Shown one piece after another: positions 58,886-64,000 of a DNA stretch of 64,000 nucleotides. Each line of letters opens with the position of its first letter. Position 1 is the stretch's first letter. The position numbers and the translations under genes were made by a program. This DNA is from CAVPEW01 sp963703565 (GTDB lineage: Bacteria; Actinomycetota; Acidimicrobiia; Acidimicrobiales; VFJN01): the NCBI GenBank assembly GCA_963703565.1, contig CAVPEW010000064.1, positions 51,192-115,191 of the forward strand. The letters run 5' to 3'. The notes beneath the pieces were generated by a model, which was not told the DNA's origin, did no database searches, and saw only the letters and a program-made list of their open reading frames with translations.

Positions 58886-59392
58886 TCAGGCCCCCTTCTT
58901 GCCCTTGCTCGTCGGCTCGAGGAGCCCGGCCGACCTCGCCGCCTGCACGCGCTTCGCCGCAGCGTCCCGGGTCACGTCGAGCGTCTCGGCGACCATCGTC
59001 GTCGGAGGCTGACCCAGGAACAGCGCCGCCCGGTAGATCACCGCCACCCGCTCGAGCATCGGCAGAGCATCGAGGTTCCCCGGCGTGATCCTCGAGCCCT
59101 TCCGGCCGGTCGACCGGACCTTGACCAGGCCGCCGAGCGATCCCTCGATCGCCTCCGGGGCCATCCGAGCGAGCGGGATCGCCCGCAGGAGATCCGCCGA
59201 CACCGGAGGGCCCCCGGGCCGCCCCTCGGCCGTGAGCTTCGACACGACAAGCCGGTCCCCGTCATCCCTCAGCTCGAGCTCGACGATCCCCTCGAGGTCC
59301 GGGTCGTCGATCCGCACCCGCTTCCACCACATCACCGAGAGGCCGTGCCCGAGGTCATGGGCTCCTCCCGGCTCGCTTCGCTTCGTCCTCAT
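58886..59392 (-). CDS. HTH-containing element protein, possible repressor
   Basis: A 168-residue protein with an N-terminal beta-rich part (VRIDDPDLEGIVELELRDDGDRLVVSKLTAEG). A C-terminal helical domain (LERVAVIYRAALFLGQPPTTMVAETLDVTRDAAAKRVQAARSAGLLEP) looks like an HTH that follows a DNA-recognition scheme. The last residues are Lys/Gly-rich. Start ATG 59392 follows GGAAGCGA. The gene is the first of the int operon and faces the xis/rep operon across a shared control region, the usual place for the element's repressor. Confidence 0.65.
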   Translation of the reverse strand: MRTKRSEPGGAHDLGHGLSVMWWKRVRIDDPDLEGIVELELRDDGDRLVVSKLTAEGRPGGPPVSADLLRAIPLARMAPEAIEGSLGGLVKVRSTGRKGSRITPGNLDALPMLERVAVIYRAALFLGQPPTTMVAETLDVTRDAAAKRVQAARSAGLLEPTSKGKKGA

Positions 59393-59480
59393 CGGCTCGC
59401 TTCCGTTCCGGGTCCTGCGAGGAGCTCGACCTCCTCGACGACCGAACCGTACCGGACGCCCCCGAGTTGCACAAGGCTCC

Positions 59481-59529
59481 GCGCGACCATGTTGACTTCC
59501 GAATGACAGCCGTGTAGTCCTGGTCGCGC
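59481..59529. promoter_or_regulatory. Divergent control region with inverted repeat and promoter candidate
   Basis: A 9-bp inverted repeat (GCGCGACCA at 59481-59489, TGGTCGCGC at 59521-59529) flanks a plus-strand promoter candidate: TTGACT (59492-59497) and TAGTCC (59515-59520) with 17-base spacing. It lies between the divergent HTH/int and xis/rep operons. A repressor dimer on the repeat would block the promoter. Confidence 0.5.
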
Positions 59530-59561
59530 ACAACCATGCCCGACCCGAATGGAGACCCGGA

Positions 59562-59753
59562 ATGGAAAAGCTCCTCACCACCGAGGAACTCGGCGAGCTC
59601 ATCAGCGTGCCCGTGAAGACCCTCGCCGACTGGCGCGTGAGAGGGATCGGGCCCGCCTACGCGCGGATCGGTCGGCACGTCCGCTACCGGCCCGCCGACG
59701 TCGACGACTGGCTCCGCACCCGAACCGGCACCTGCCCCGCCGACGTCGCCTGA
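59562..59753 (+). CDS. Excisionase-like MerR/HTH_17 protein
   Basis: A 63-residue single-domain winged HTH: LLTTEELGELISVPVKTLADWRVRGIGPAYARIGRHVRYRPADVDDWL matches the HTH_17/excisionase pattern in actinobacterial elements. It probably directs excision and may also regulate. GGAGA lies upstream of ATG 59562. The replication ATPase gene starts four bases after its stop. Confidence 0.87.
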   Translation: MEKLLTTEELGELISVPVKTLADWRVRGIGPAYARIGRHVRYRPADVDDWLRTRTGTCPADVA

Positions 59754-59757
59754 CCCG

Positions 59758-61299
59758 GTGGACCGGGTTCCGCCGCACAACCTCGACGCTGAAGCGAGCC
59801 TCCTCGGCGCCGCCATGCTCGCCCCCACGGCGCTGGAGATCCTGGCGACGCAGACGACCCCGGGGGACTTTTACCGGCCCGCTTACCGCCACATCGCGCA
59901 CGTCCTCACCCGGGCTCATGCCGAGGGATGGCCGGCCGACGCCGTCACCGTCGCCGACGAGCTCGCCCGGACCGGGCTGCTCGAACAGGTCGGTGGGCCC
60001 GCCACCCTTGCGACACTCCTGGCCTCGACCCCCTCGACGACCGCCGCTGCCCGCTACGCCAGCATCGTCCACGATCACGCCACCCTGCGCCGCCTGATCG
60101 AGCACGCTGGCGAGACCGCCGAGCTCGCCAGCCACCGCGACCCCCTCGAGGTCCTCGAATGGGCGCGCAAGCGCCTCGAGACCATCCACCACGAGGTGAG
60201 AAGCTCGGACCCGCTCGCACACCTCCCGTTCGCCGACGTCGGCGCGCTGCTCGACGGCGACGACCTCGAGCCCGAACGACCGGGCATCCTCACCCGGGCC
60301 GACGGGGCCGGGCTCCTCTACGCCGGGAAGATGAACACGCTGCAGGCCGAGCCGAGCACCGGGAAGACTTGGATCGCGCTCCTCGCCGCGCTCGAGGTGC
60401 TCTCGATGGGCGGGACCGTCCTGTACCTCGACTGGGAGGACCTCGCCCGGTCGGCCGTCTCGAGACTTCGCTCGCTCGGAGCGCCAATGGGCCCGCTCCG
60501 GAACCACCGGTTCAAGCACCTCCGGCCCACCGAACGCGGGACCCTGAACCGCGAGCTCGTCGCCGCCGCCGCCGCGCTCAAAGCCGACCTCGTCATCATG
60601 GACAGCGTCGCCGAGGCACTCAACGCCTGTGGGTACAGCGAGGACCGCTCCGAGGAGTACCTCGCATGGCTCAACGAGCTCGCCCGCCCCATCGCCGACA
60701 ACGGGGCCGCCGTCGTGCTCCTCGACCACGTCGTGAAGTCCAAGGACGACCGGGGCCGATGGGCCCGAGGCTCCGGCGCGAAGCTCGGCGCCGTCAACGG
60801 CGCAGCCCTCAGCATCCGGAGCACCGGCTTCAGCCAGCACACCGAGGGCCGCATGACCCTCCGGAACGAGAAGGACCGACCCGGCGGACTCGACTACTCC
60901 CAAGGCCAGGACGTCGCCTCGATCCGGTTCGTGCCACATCTCGGAGGCCGCCGGATCACCGTCACGATCGAGAGGCCACTCCCGACGCCTGATCCGCTCA
61001 CACCCGAGCAGAAGGCCAGCCTCGAGGCCCACCGCGAGGACCAGCAGGCCGACGAGATCGCCGCCCGGATACTGAAGGTCCTCGACGGCTCCAAACGGCC
61101 GCTCTCGAGGAGCCAGATCAAGAACAAGATGCGCGCCGAGGACGACGATGGGAAGCGCTTCAGGTTCAGCGACAAGCTCTTCCCCGTCGTCGTCGAGGAG
61201 CTCAAGAGCCGAGGCCAGATCGTCGCCTCGCCCGGCCGTGGCGACAACTACGTCTACGCCCTGCCGCCACGTCAACAGTCCCTCGAGGACCCCCAGTGA
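59758..61299 (+). CDS. DnaB-N/RepA-type hexameric ATPase, element replication protein
   Basis: The 513-residue protein has a DnaB-like N-terminal helical domain at 1-110 (HNLDAEASLLGAAMLAPTALEIL, typical of DnaB). A RecA-like ATPase core follows from about 185, with Walker A AEPSTGKTWIAL (197-208) and Walker B DLVIMDSVAEAL, resembling RepA/AAA_25 helicase-like proteins. A winged-helix-like C-terminal region (EIAARILKVLDGSKRPLSRSQIKNKM) may bind DNA. It probably binds or opens the adjacent iteron region and loads replication machinery. GTG 59758 is the start. The stop codon overlaps the first iteron. Confidence 0.85.
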   Translation: MDRVPPHNLDAEASLLGAAMLAPTALEILATQTTPGDFYRPAYRHIAHVLTRAHAEGWPADAVTVADELARTGLLEQVGGPATLATLLASTPSTTAAARYASIVHDHATLRRLIEHAGETAELASHRDPLEVLEWARKRLETIHHEVRSSDPLAHLPFADVGALLDGDDLEPERPGILTRADGAGLLYAGKMNTLQAEPSTGKTWIALLAALEVLSMGGTVLYLDWEDLARSAVSRLRSLGAPMGPLRNHRFKHLRPTERGTLNRELVAAAAALKADLVIMDSVAEALNACGYSEDRSEEYLAWLNELARPIADNGAAVVLLDHVVKSKDDRGRWARGSGAKLGAVNGAALSIRSTGFSQHTEGRMTLRNEKDRPGGLDYSQGQDVASIRFVPHLGGRRITVTIERPLPTPDPLTPEQKASLEAHREDQQADEIAARILKVLDGSKRPLSRSQIKNKMRAEDDDGKRFRFSDKLFPVVVEELKSRGQIVASPGRGDNYVYALPPRQQSLEDPQ

Positions 61300-61554
61300 C
61301 CTGCGCGAACGACCTGCGCGAGCCATCCACGCCGCGCAGGTCCCGCGCGCAGGTCACAGACCTGCGCGGAGCACCCTCCCGAGCCGAGAACGCTCCGCGC
61401 AGGTCGATATGCCCTCTGACCTGCGGGAACGCAGATCCTCACCACCTGCGCGGACCTGAGCACGCGCAGGTCCCGCGCAGGTCCCGACCAACCGTCTCCG
61501 GCACCTGCGCGAGTCCACCCCCCCGTCTGAAAGACGGGGGGGCGACGCGCAGGT
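61299..61554. repeat. Iteron array: 11 exact ACCTGCGCG sites in both orientations, candidate origin
   Basis: Exact forward copies of ACCTGCGCG start at 61299, 61312, 61360, 61444 and 61503. Reverse copies (CGCGCAGGT) start at 61333, 61346, 61396, 61463, 61474 and 61546. A one-mismatch forward copy starts at 61419. Twelve sites in 256 bases directly behind a RepA/DnaB-like gene fit a replication origin bound by that protein. The array fills most of the 345-base gap before 61645; the rest of the gap holds no gene. Confidence 0.8.
61518..61542. terminator. GC-rich hairpin inside the iteron array
   Basis: CCCCCCCGTCT (61518-61528) and AGACGGGGGGG (61532-61542) form a perfect 11-bp stem with a GAA loop. 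It could stop transcription from the rep gene into the origin, or be a structural element of the origin. No T-tract follows. Confidence 0.5.
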
Positions 61555-61644
61555 CCGGAGCGAGACGGGCGCGCAGACCGATCAAGAGCACCACCCGTCC
61601 ACCACCCCTCACCACCCCACCCCTCAGCAAGAGGAGAGGACCCC

Positions 61645-61905
61645 ATGACCGACCAACGACCCACCACCACCCAACTCCGCGTCGCACTCGAACACGCCGG
61701 ATGCACCTGCAACCCCGACCTCGAACAGACCCGGCCCGGCCACCTCACCATCGCCCACGACGACTGTTGCCCCGCCATCGCAGCACCCCGCGCCGCCATC
61801 GTCACCACCCCCACACGAGGTCGAGCCCTCGAGCTCGTCGAGCTCCTCCGCCGGGGGACCGACGCCACCGTCCTGCTCGTCACCGACGACGACGACGAGC
61901 CGTGA
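61645..61905 (+). CDS. Cysteine-containing small element protein
   Basis: The 86-residue protein has a Cys/His cluster (HAGCTCNPDLEQTRPGHLTIAHDDCCPAI) that could bind zinc, then a mixed alpha/beta tail with an Asp-rich end. AAGAGGAGAGG precedes ATG 61645, a strong ribosome site. The stop overlaps the next start (GTGA). Unknown function; it is the first of five coupled small genes after the iterons. Confidence 0.65.
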   Translation: MTDQRPTTTQLRVALEHAGCTCNPDLEQTRPGHLTIAHDDCCPAIAAPRAAIVTTPTRGRALELVELLRRGTDATVLLVTDDDDEP

Positions 61906-62063
61906 GCGCCCTCCTCGAGCCCGAGCGCGGCCGACCACGCGACACCGGGGGGATAGGGCGTCAACGCCTCGGCGATCCCAGCGGCGAAGACCGTCCGGGT
62001 AGGCACGCGCTGACCAGCGGAGGCTCCGAGCAACTTGTGAGATCGACGGAGCAGAGGTCGTGA
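61902..62063 (+). CDS. Very small basic element protein
   Basis: A 53-residue frame from GTG 61902 (SALLEPERGRPRDTGG, ending EQLVRSTEQRS) fits exactly between its neighbours with 4-base overlaps on both sides. That arrangement is the main support for translation. It has no recognised family and is predicted to be unstructured and basic. Confidence 0.45.
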   Translation: MSALLEPERGRPRDTGGIGRQRLGDPSGEDRPGRHALTSGGSEQLVRSTEQRS

Positions 62064-62281
62064 CCGAGCCGACGAGCCGGCGCCGCCGACCTCTGACCGA
62101 CGTGATCGAAGCCGCTGACGGGATCGACGACGGCGCGGCTCCCGACGAGGCCGACGTCGGCCCGCCCACCATCACCGTGCCGCGGGAACGTGACGAGCTC
62201 GGCCGCCCGACCGAGGTCGTCGAGGTCGCGGATCCGATCGCGGCGGAGCACTGGGACGACCGCCTATGGCGGCACCGATGA
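62060..62281 (+). CDS. Small acidic element protein
   Basis: A 73-residue protein: an Arg-rich N terminus (TEPTSRRRRPLTDVIEAADG), an Asp/Glu-rich middle and a C-terminal RPTEVVEVADPIAAEHWDDRLWRHR. GTG 62060 overlaps the upstream stop, and its own stop overlaps the next ATG (ATGA). Function unknown; the family is not one I recognise. Confidence 0.5.
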   Translation: MTEPTSRRRRPLTDVIEAADGIDDGAAPDEADVGPPTITVPRERDELGRPTEVVEVADPIAAEHWDDRLWRHR

Positions 62282-62520
62282 GCCAGCTTCCCGACAGCAA
62301 CGACCCGGGCGACTGGCTCCGCGCCGTCGCCGAGCTCGAGGACGAGATCCGCCGCGCCGTCGAGTGGGCCATCTCGGTCGAGCTCGACGGCGAGGCAGCG
62401 ACGATCGGCCGCGCCCTCGACGAGGCGATGGGGATCCCGTCGCCCATCTTCCTCGAGCTCGGCGACGGCCGGGTCCTCGAGGGCACCATCCAAGACCACC
62501 AGAAGGAGACAGACGAATGA
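62278..62520 (+). CDS. Small helical element protein
   Basis: An 80-residue acidic protein (LPDSNDPGDWLRAVAELEDEIRRAVEWAI, later ATIGRALDEAMGIPSPIFLELGDGRVL). I placed the start at ATG 62278 because it overlaps the upstream stop (ATGA), as in the other pairs of the operon; ATG 62266 adds four residues. The next gene overlaps by 4 bases. Unknown function. Confidence 0.55.
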   Translation: MSQLPDSNDPGDWLRAVAELEDEIRRAVEWAISVELDGEAATIGRALDEAMGIPSPIFLELGDGRVLEGTIQDHQKETDE

Positions 62521-62771
62521 CCACCACCGCCCATCCCCTCGACGGCCGATGCCTCGGGTGTCACGAGCCCCTCGCCGAGGATCGGCGCGACCTCCGCTAC
62601 TGCGGGAAGTCGTGTCGCCCGGTCGTCCGGGCGATCGAGCGCGCCAAGGAGCTCGAGACGATCGCGAAGGCGTCCGGGCTCCGCGAGGACCACGAGGCCG
62701 CGGACGCGAAGTTCGCCGCGGCGTGGGAGCTCGGCGAGAAGATCCGCGAGAGCCGCCGAGCCGCCCGGTAG
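62517..62771 (+). CDS. Small zinc-ribbon element protein
   Basis: The 84-residue protein has four cysteines in a CxxC...CxxxC arrangement (CLGCHEPLAEDRRDLRYCGKSC, Cys12/15/29/33), consistent with a zinc ribbon. A charged helix follows (ERAKELETIAKASGLREDHEAADAKFAAAWELGEKI). Such small zinc proteins are common in actinophage early regions. It is the last of the coupled set. The 210-base gap 62772-62981 before the capsid gene has three CTCAAGC-type repeats (about 62817-62889) and no clear gene. Confidence 0.65.
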   Translation: MTTTAHPLDGRCLGCHEPLAEDRRDLRYCGKSCRPVVRAIERAKELETIAKASGLREDHEAADAKFAAAWELGEKIRESRRAAR

Positions 62772-62981
62772 GTTCCCTCGTAGGTCCCCGGCCCGCCGGA
62801 GCGTGAGGAGCATCGCCTCAAGCGCCCCCCGGCCCGCTGGGACGACTCAAGCCTGACCACCGGGGCGCCGTGACGAGCTCGACTCAAGCGGCCACATAGC
62901 CCCGGCCCGGAAGGCGAGGAGCGACCTCCACGAACCCAGCGCGCGCCCGTCCGGGGCCGCGCTCGAGGCCAAGGAGGCCCC

Positions 62982-63350
62982 ATGAAGTTCAAGTCCGCAG
63001 CCGAGGCCCGCGCGGCCAAGGCGAAGGCGCTCGCGTCGGGACGGTCCATCGCGACCGCTGCCGAGGCCGAGGGCCGGAAGATGACCCACGGCGAGCGCGC
63101 CCGGGTCACCGAGCTCATCGAGGAAGCCAAGGACGCCGACCTCGCCGCGAAGACGCTGGACGGCGACCAGGTGCTACGCGACGAGCTCAACGGGATCCAC
63201 CGCGCCGGAGGTTCCGGCCGCGCCTCGCACAACTTCGGATGGGCGAAGGCGTACCGCTCGAGCGGCTACAAGGACGCGATCACGGTCTCCGGGACGATCA
63301 CCGCGCCCTCGATCTCCACCGGGATCGCGCCCTCGAGGACCGCCCGATGA
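62982..63350 (+). CDS. HK97-type major capsid protein, N-terminal part
   Basis: The 122-residue frame starts at ATG 62982 after AAGGAGG. Its N-terminal helical segment (SAAEARAAKAKALASGRSIATAAEAEGRKMTHGERARVTELIEEAKDADLAAKTLDG) resembles the delta/scaffold region of HK97 capsid proteins. It then enters the body (SYK-like NFGWAKAYRSSGYKDAITVSGTITAPSISTGIA) and stops. The next frame (63347 onward) continues the capsid as expected, so this is one gene interrupted near 63325-63335 by a missing base or a frameshift. The stop TGA overlaps an ATG of the second part. Confidence 0.75.
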   Translation: MKFKSAAEARAAKAKALASGRSIATAAEAEGRKMTHGERARVTELIEEAKDADLAAKTLDGDQVLRDELNGIHRAGGSGRASHNFGWAKAYRSSGYKDAITVSGTITAPSISTGIAPSRTAR

Positions 63351-64000
63351 GCTTCCTCAGCGCGATCCAGTTCGTCGGGCTCGACGCCACCGACTCGTTC
63401 CAGTACACCCGCGAGACGCGGCGGGAGCTCAACGCCCGTTCGGTCGCCCGGGGGACCGTCAAGCCGACCAGCGAGATCGAGCTCGAGCCGATCACGGACC
63501 ACGCGAGAACGGTCGCCCACCTCACGGGAGGAATCGACAGGGCCACGCTCGCCGATTCGGCCGAGGTCGAGCTCTTCCTCGAGGACGTCCTCGGTCTCGG
63601 CGTGCTTCAGGCCCTCGAGGCGATGGTCCTCACCGGCGACTCGTCGATCGCGGGAGGGCGAGACGACTTCGACGGGATCCTCGAGACCACGGGCTTGCAG
63701 GTCCAACCGTTCGACACGGACGTCCTCACGACCCTCCGGAAGGCGCTCACCCTGCTTCAGGTCGGGAAGCTGACCGGGCCATTCGTGTACATCATGAGCG
63801 CGACCACCTGGCAGAACCTCGAGCTCCTCACCGACGACCGTCACTACGTGCTCGGCGATCCAGGCTCCGGCGCCTCCGGAGGCCGGACCCTGCCGCTCGA
63901 CACCGCCCGCCAACTGGTCTGGGGTCAGCGCGTCGCGTTGTCCGAGGAGATCGGCGACGACACAGCGCTCGTCGGCGACTTCTCCCCGAGCAATATAAAG
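63347..64000 (+). CDS. HK97-type major capsid protein, C-terminal part (cut by the window end)
   Basis: The 218 visible codons match the HK97 capsid core: MSFLSAIQFVGLDATDSFQYTRETRRELNARSVARG is the E-loop/P-domain beginning, and VKPTSEIELEPITDHARTVAHLTGG is the classic ...KPESxxxFexvtxpvkxIAhwi-like strand pair. DDFDGILETTGLQVQPFDTDVLTTLRKALTLLQ and LPLDTARQLVWGQRVALSEEIGDDTALVGDF follow in the A- and P-domains. The reading frame is one base behind the upstream part; joining them gives GIA followed by ALEDRPMSFL. Internal ATG 63347 could be used by translational coupling, or the frame is joined by frameshifting or an error. The gene continues past 64000. Confidence 0.75.
   Translation, partial: MSFLSAIQFVGLDATDSFQYTRETRRELNARSVARGTVKPTSEIELEPITDHARTVAHLTGGIDRATLADSAEVELFLEDVLGLGVLQALEAMVLTGDSSIAGGRDDFDGILETTGLQVQPFDTDVLTTLRKALTLLQVGKLTGPFVYIMSATTWQNLELLTDDRHYVLGDPGSGASGGRTLPLDTARQLVWGQRVALSEEIGDDTALVGDFSPSNIK

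Larger units (their letters stand above)
57345..64000. mobile_element. Integrative phage-like element, left end (truncated by the window)
   Basis: From tRNA-Val the gene order is integrase, small protein, HTH regulator (all minus), then divergently an excisionase-like HTH, a DnaB-N/RepA-type ATPase, an iteron array, five small coupled genes and an HK97-like capsid gene (all plus). This is the layout of an actinobacterial prophage or a capsid-encoding satellite element. No terminase, portal, tail or lysis genes are seen before the window ends, so the type cannot be settled. Confidence 0.85.

Noticed and set aside
61299..61554. CRISPR array
   Set aside because: Repeats are 9 bases, in both orientations, with irregular spacing, and no cas genes are present.
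61296..62063. One long open frame through the iteron array
   Set aside because: Its first two thirds are repeat-driven Arg/Pro-rich sequence without a start; only the last 53 codons fit the coupled small-gene pattern.
1..64000. Insertion sequences, transposases or rRNA genes
   Set aside because: I found no transposase-like protein, terminal inverted repeats with target duplications, or rRNA sequence in the window.
63981..64000. AT-rich last bases (CAATATAAAG) as a special signal
   Set aside because: They remain in frame with the capsid gene (AAT ATA AAG) and may only reflect chance or a contig edge.

Overview
The window is a 64 kb stretch of very GC-rich DNA from an actinobacterium. Three features make Acidimicrobiia the best guess, by inference only: an F420-dependent luciferase-like oxidoreductase and a deazaflavin (Ddn-like) oxidoreductase, a roadblock/DUF742/small-GTPase conservon, and a secreted S-layer-homology protein. 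Most genes are chromosomal housekeeping or catabolic genes in tight operons with many 4-base ATGA/GTGA stop-start overlaps. Four tRNA genes are present: Val(UAC), Gly(GCC), Cys(GCA) and Val(GAC).

Layout. 1-2 kb: the 3' end of a sensor-kinase conservon with a fused roadblock-DUF742 protein and its GTPase. 2-16 kb: enoyl-CoA hydratases, MsrA overlapping a tRNA-Val, a metallo-beta-lactamase-fold pseudoenzyme, a UvrD-like helicase with an HRDC-like tail, a phosphotransferase, a serine hydrolase, glutathione peroxidase, a DEAD-box helicase, an orphan N6-adenine methyltransferase, and metX plus a PLP sulfhydrylase gene behind a SAM riboswitch. 16-30 kb: small conserved proteins, tRNA-Gly with a decayed tRNA copy enclosing wrecked ArsR and SRPBCC genes, secreted/lipoprotein/PKD-like genes, RibF, a sugar ABC transporter operon, and tRNA-Cys followed by a broken copy of the PKD-like gene.

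31-49 kb is the most interesting chromosomal region. A nine-gene minus-strand operon (46850 down to 34171) and divergent plus-strand genes encode two xanthine-dehydrogenase-type molybdoenzymes, a diaminopropionate ammonia-lyase, an SsnA-like amidohydrolase, an 8-oxoguanine-deaminase-like enzyme, two different N-carbamoyl hydrolases, a hydantoinase, an F420-type reductase and a DauR-type regulator. Adenosine deaminase and another amidohydrolase lie beside it. The set resembles the uricase-independent urate-to-2,3-diaminopropionate cluster of E. coli and gut anaerobes, with an F420-type enzyme where YgfK would be expected. That pathway assignment is a hypothesis.

49-57 kb: a dioxygenase, a Baeyer-Villiger-type monooxygenase, enoyl-CoA hydratase, a phosphatase, a DUF35/thiolase pair, a TauE-like permease, HU and a Ddn-like protein. 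From tRNA-Val(GAC) at 57307 to the end lies an integrative phage-like element: integrase next to the tRNA, a divergent control region, an excisionase-like HTH, a DnaB-N/RepA-type ATPase, a dense iteron array that looks like a replication origin, small coupled genes, and an HK97-like capsid gene split by a frameshift and cut by the window end.

One technical caution affects several genes. Six otherwise intact genes are disrupted by one (in one case two) extra C residues, always within or next to GAGCT or AAGCT on the coding strand. One of these creates an apparent nitrilase-xanthine dehydrogenase fusion. These look like sequence errors or a mutational hotspot rather than biology, and I have annotated the restored genes.
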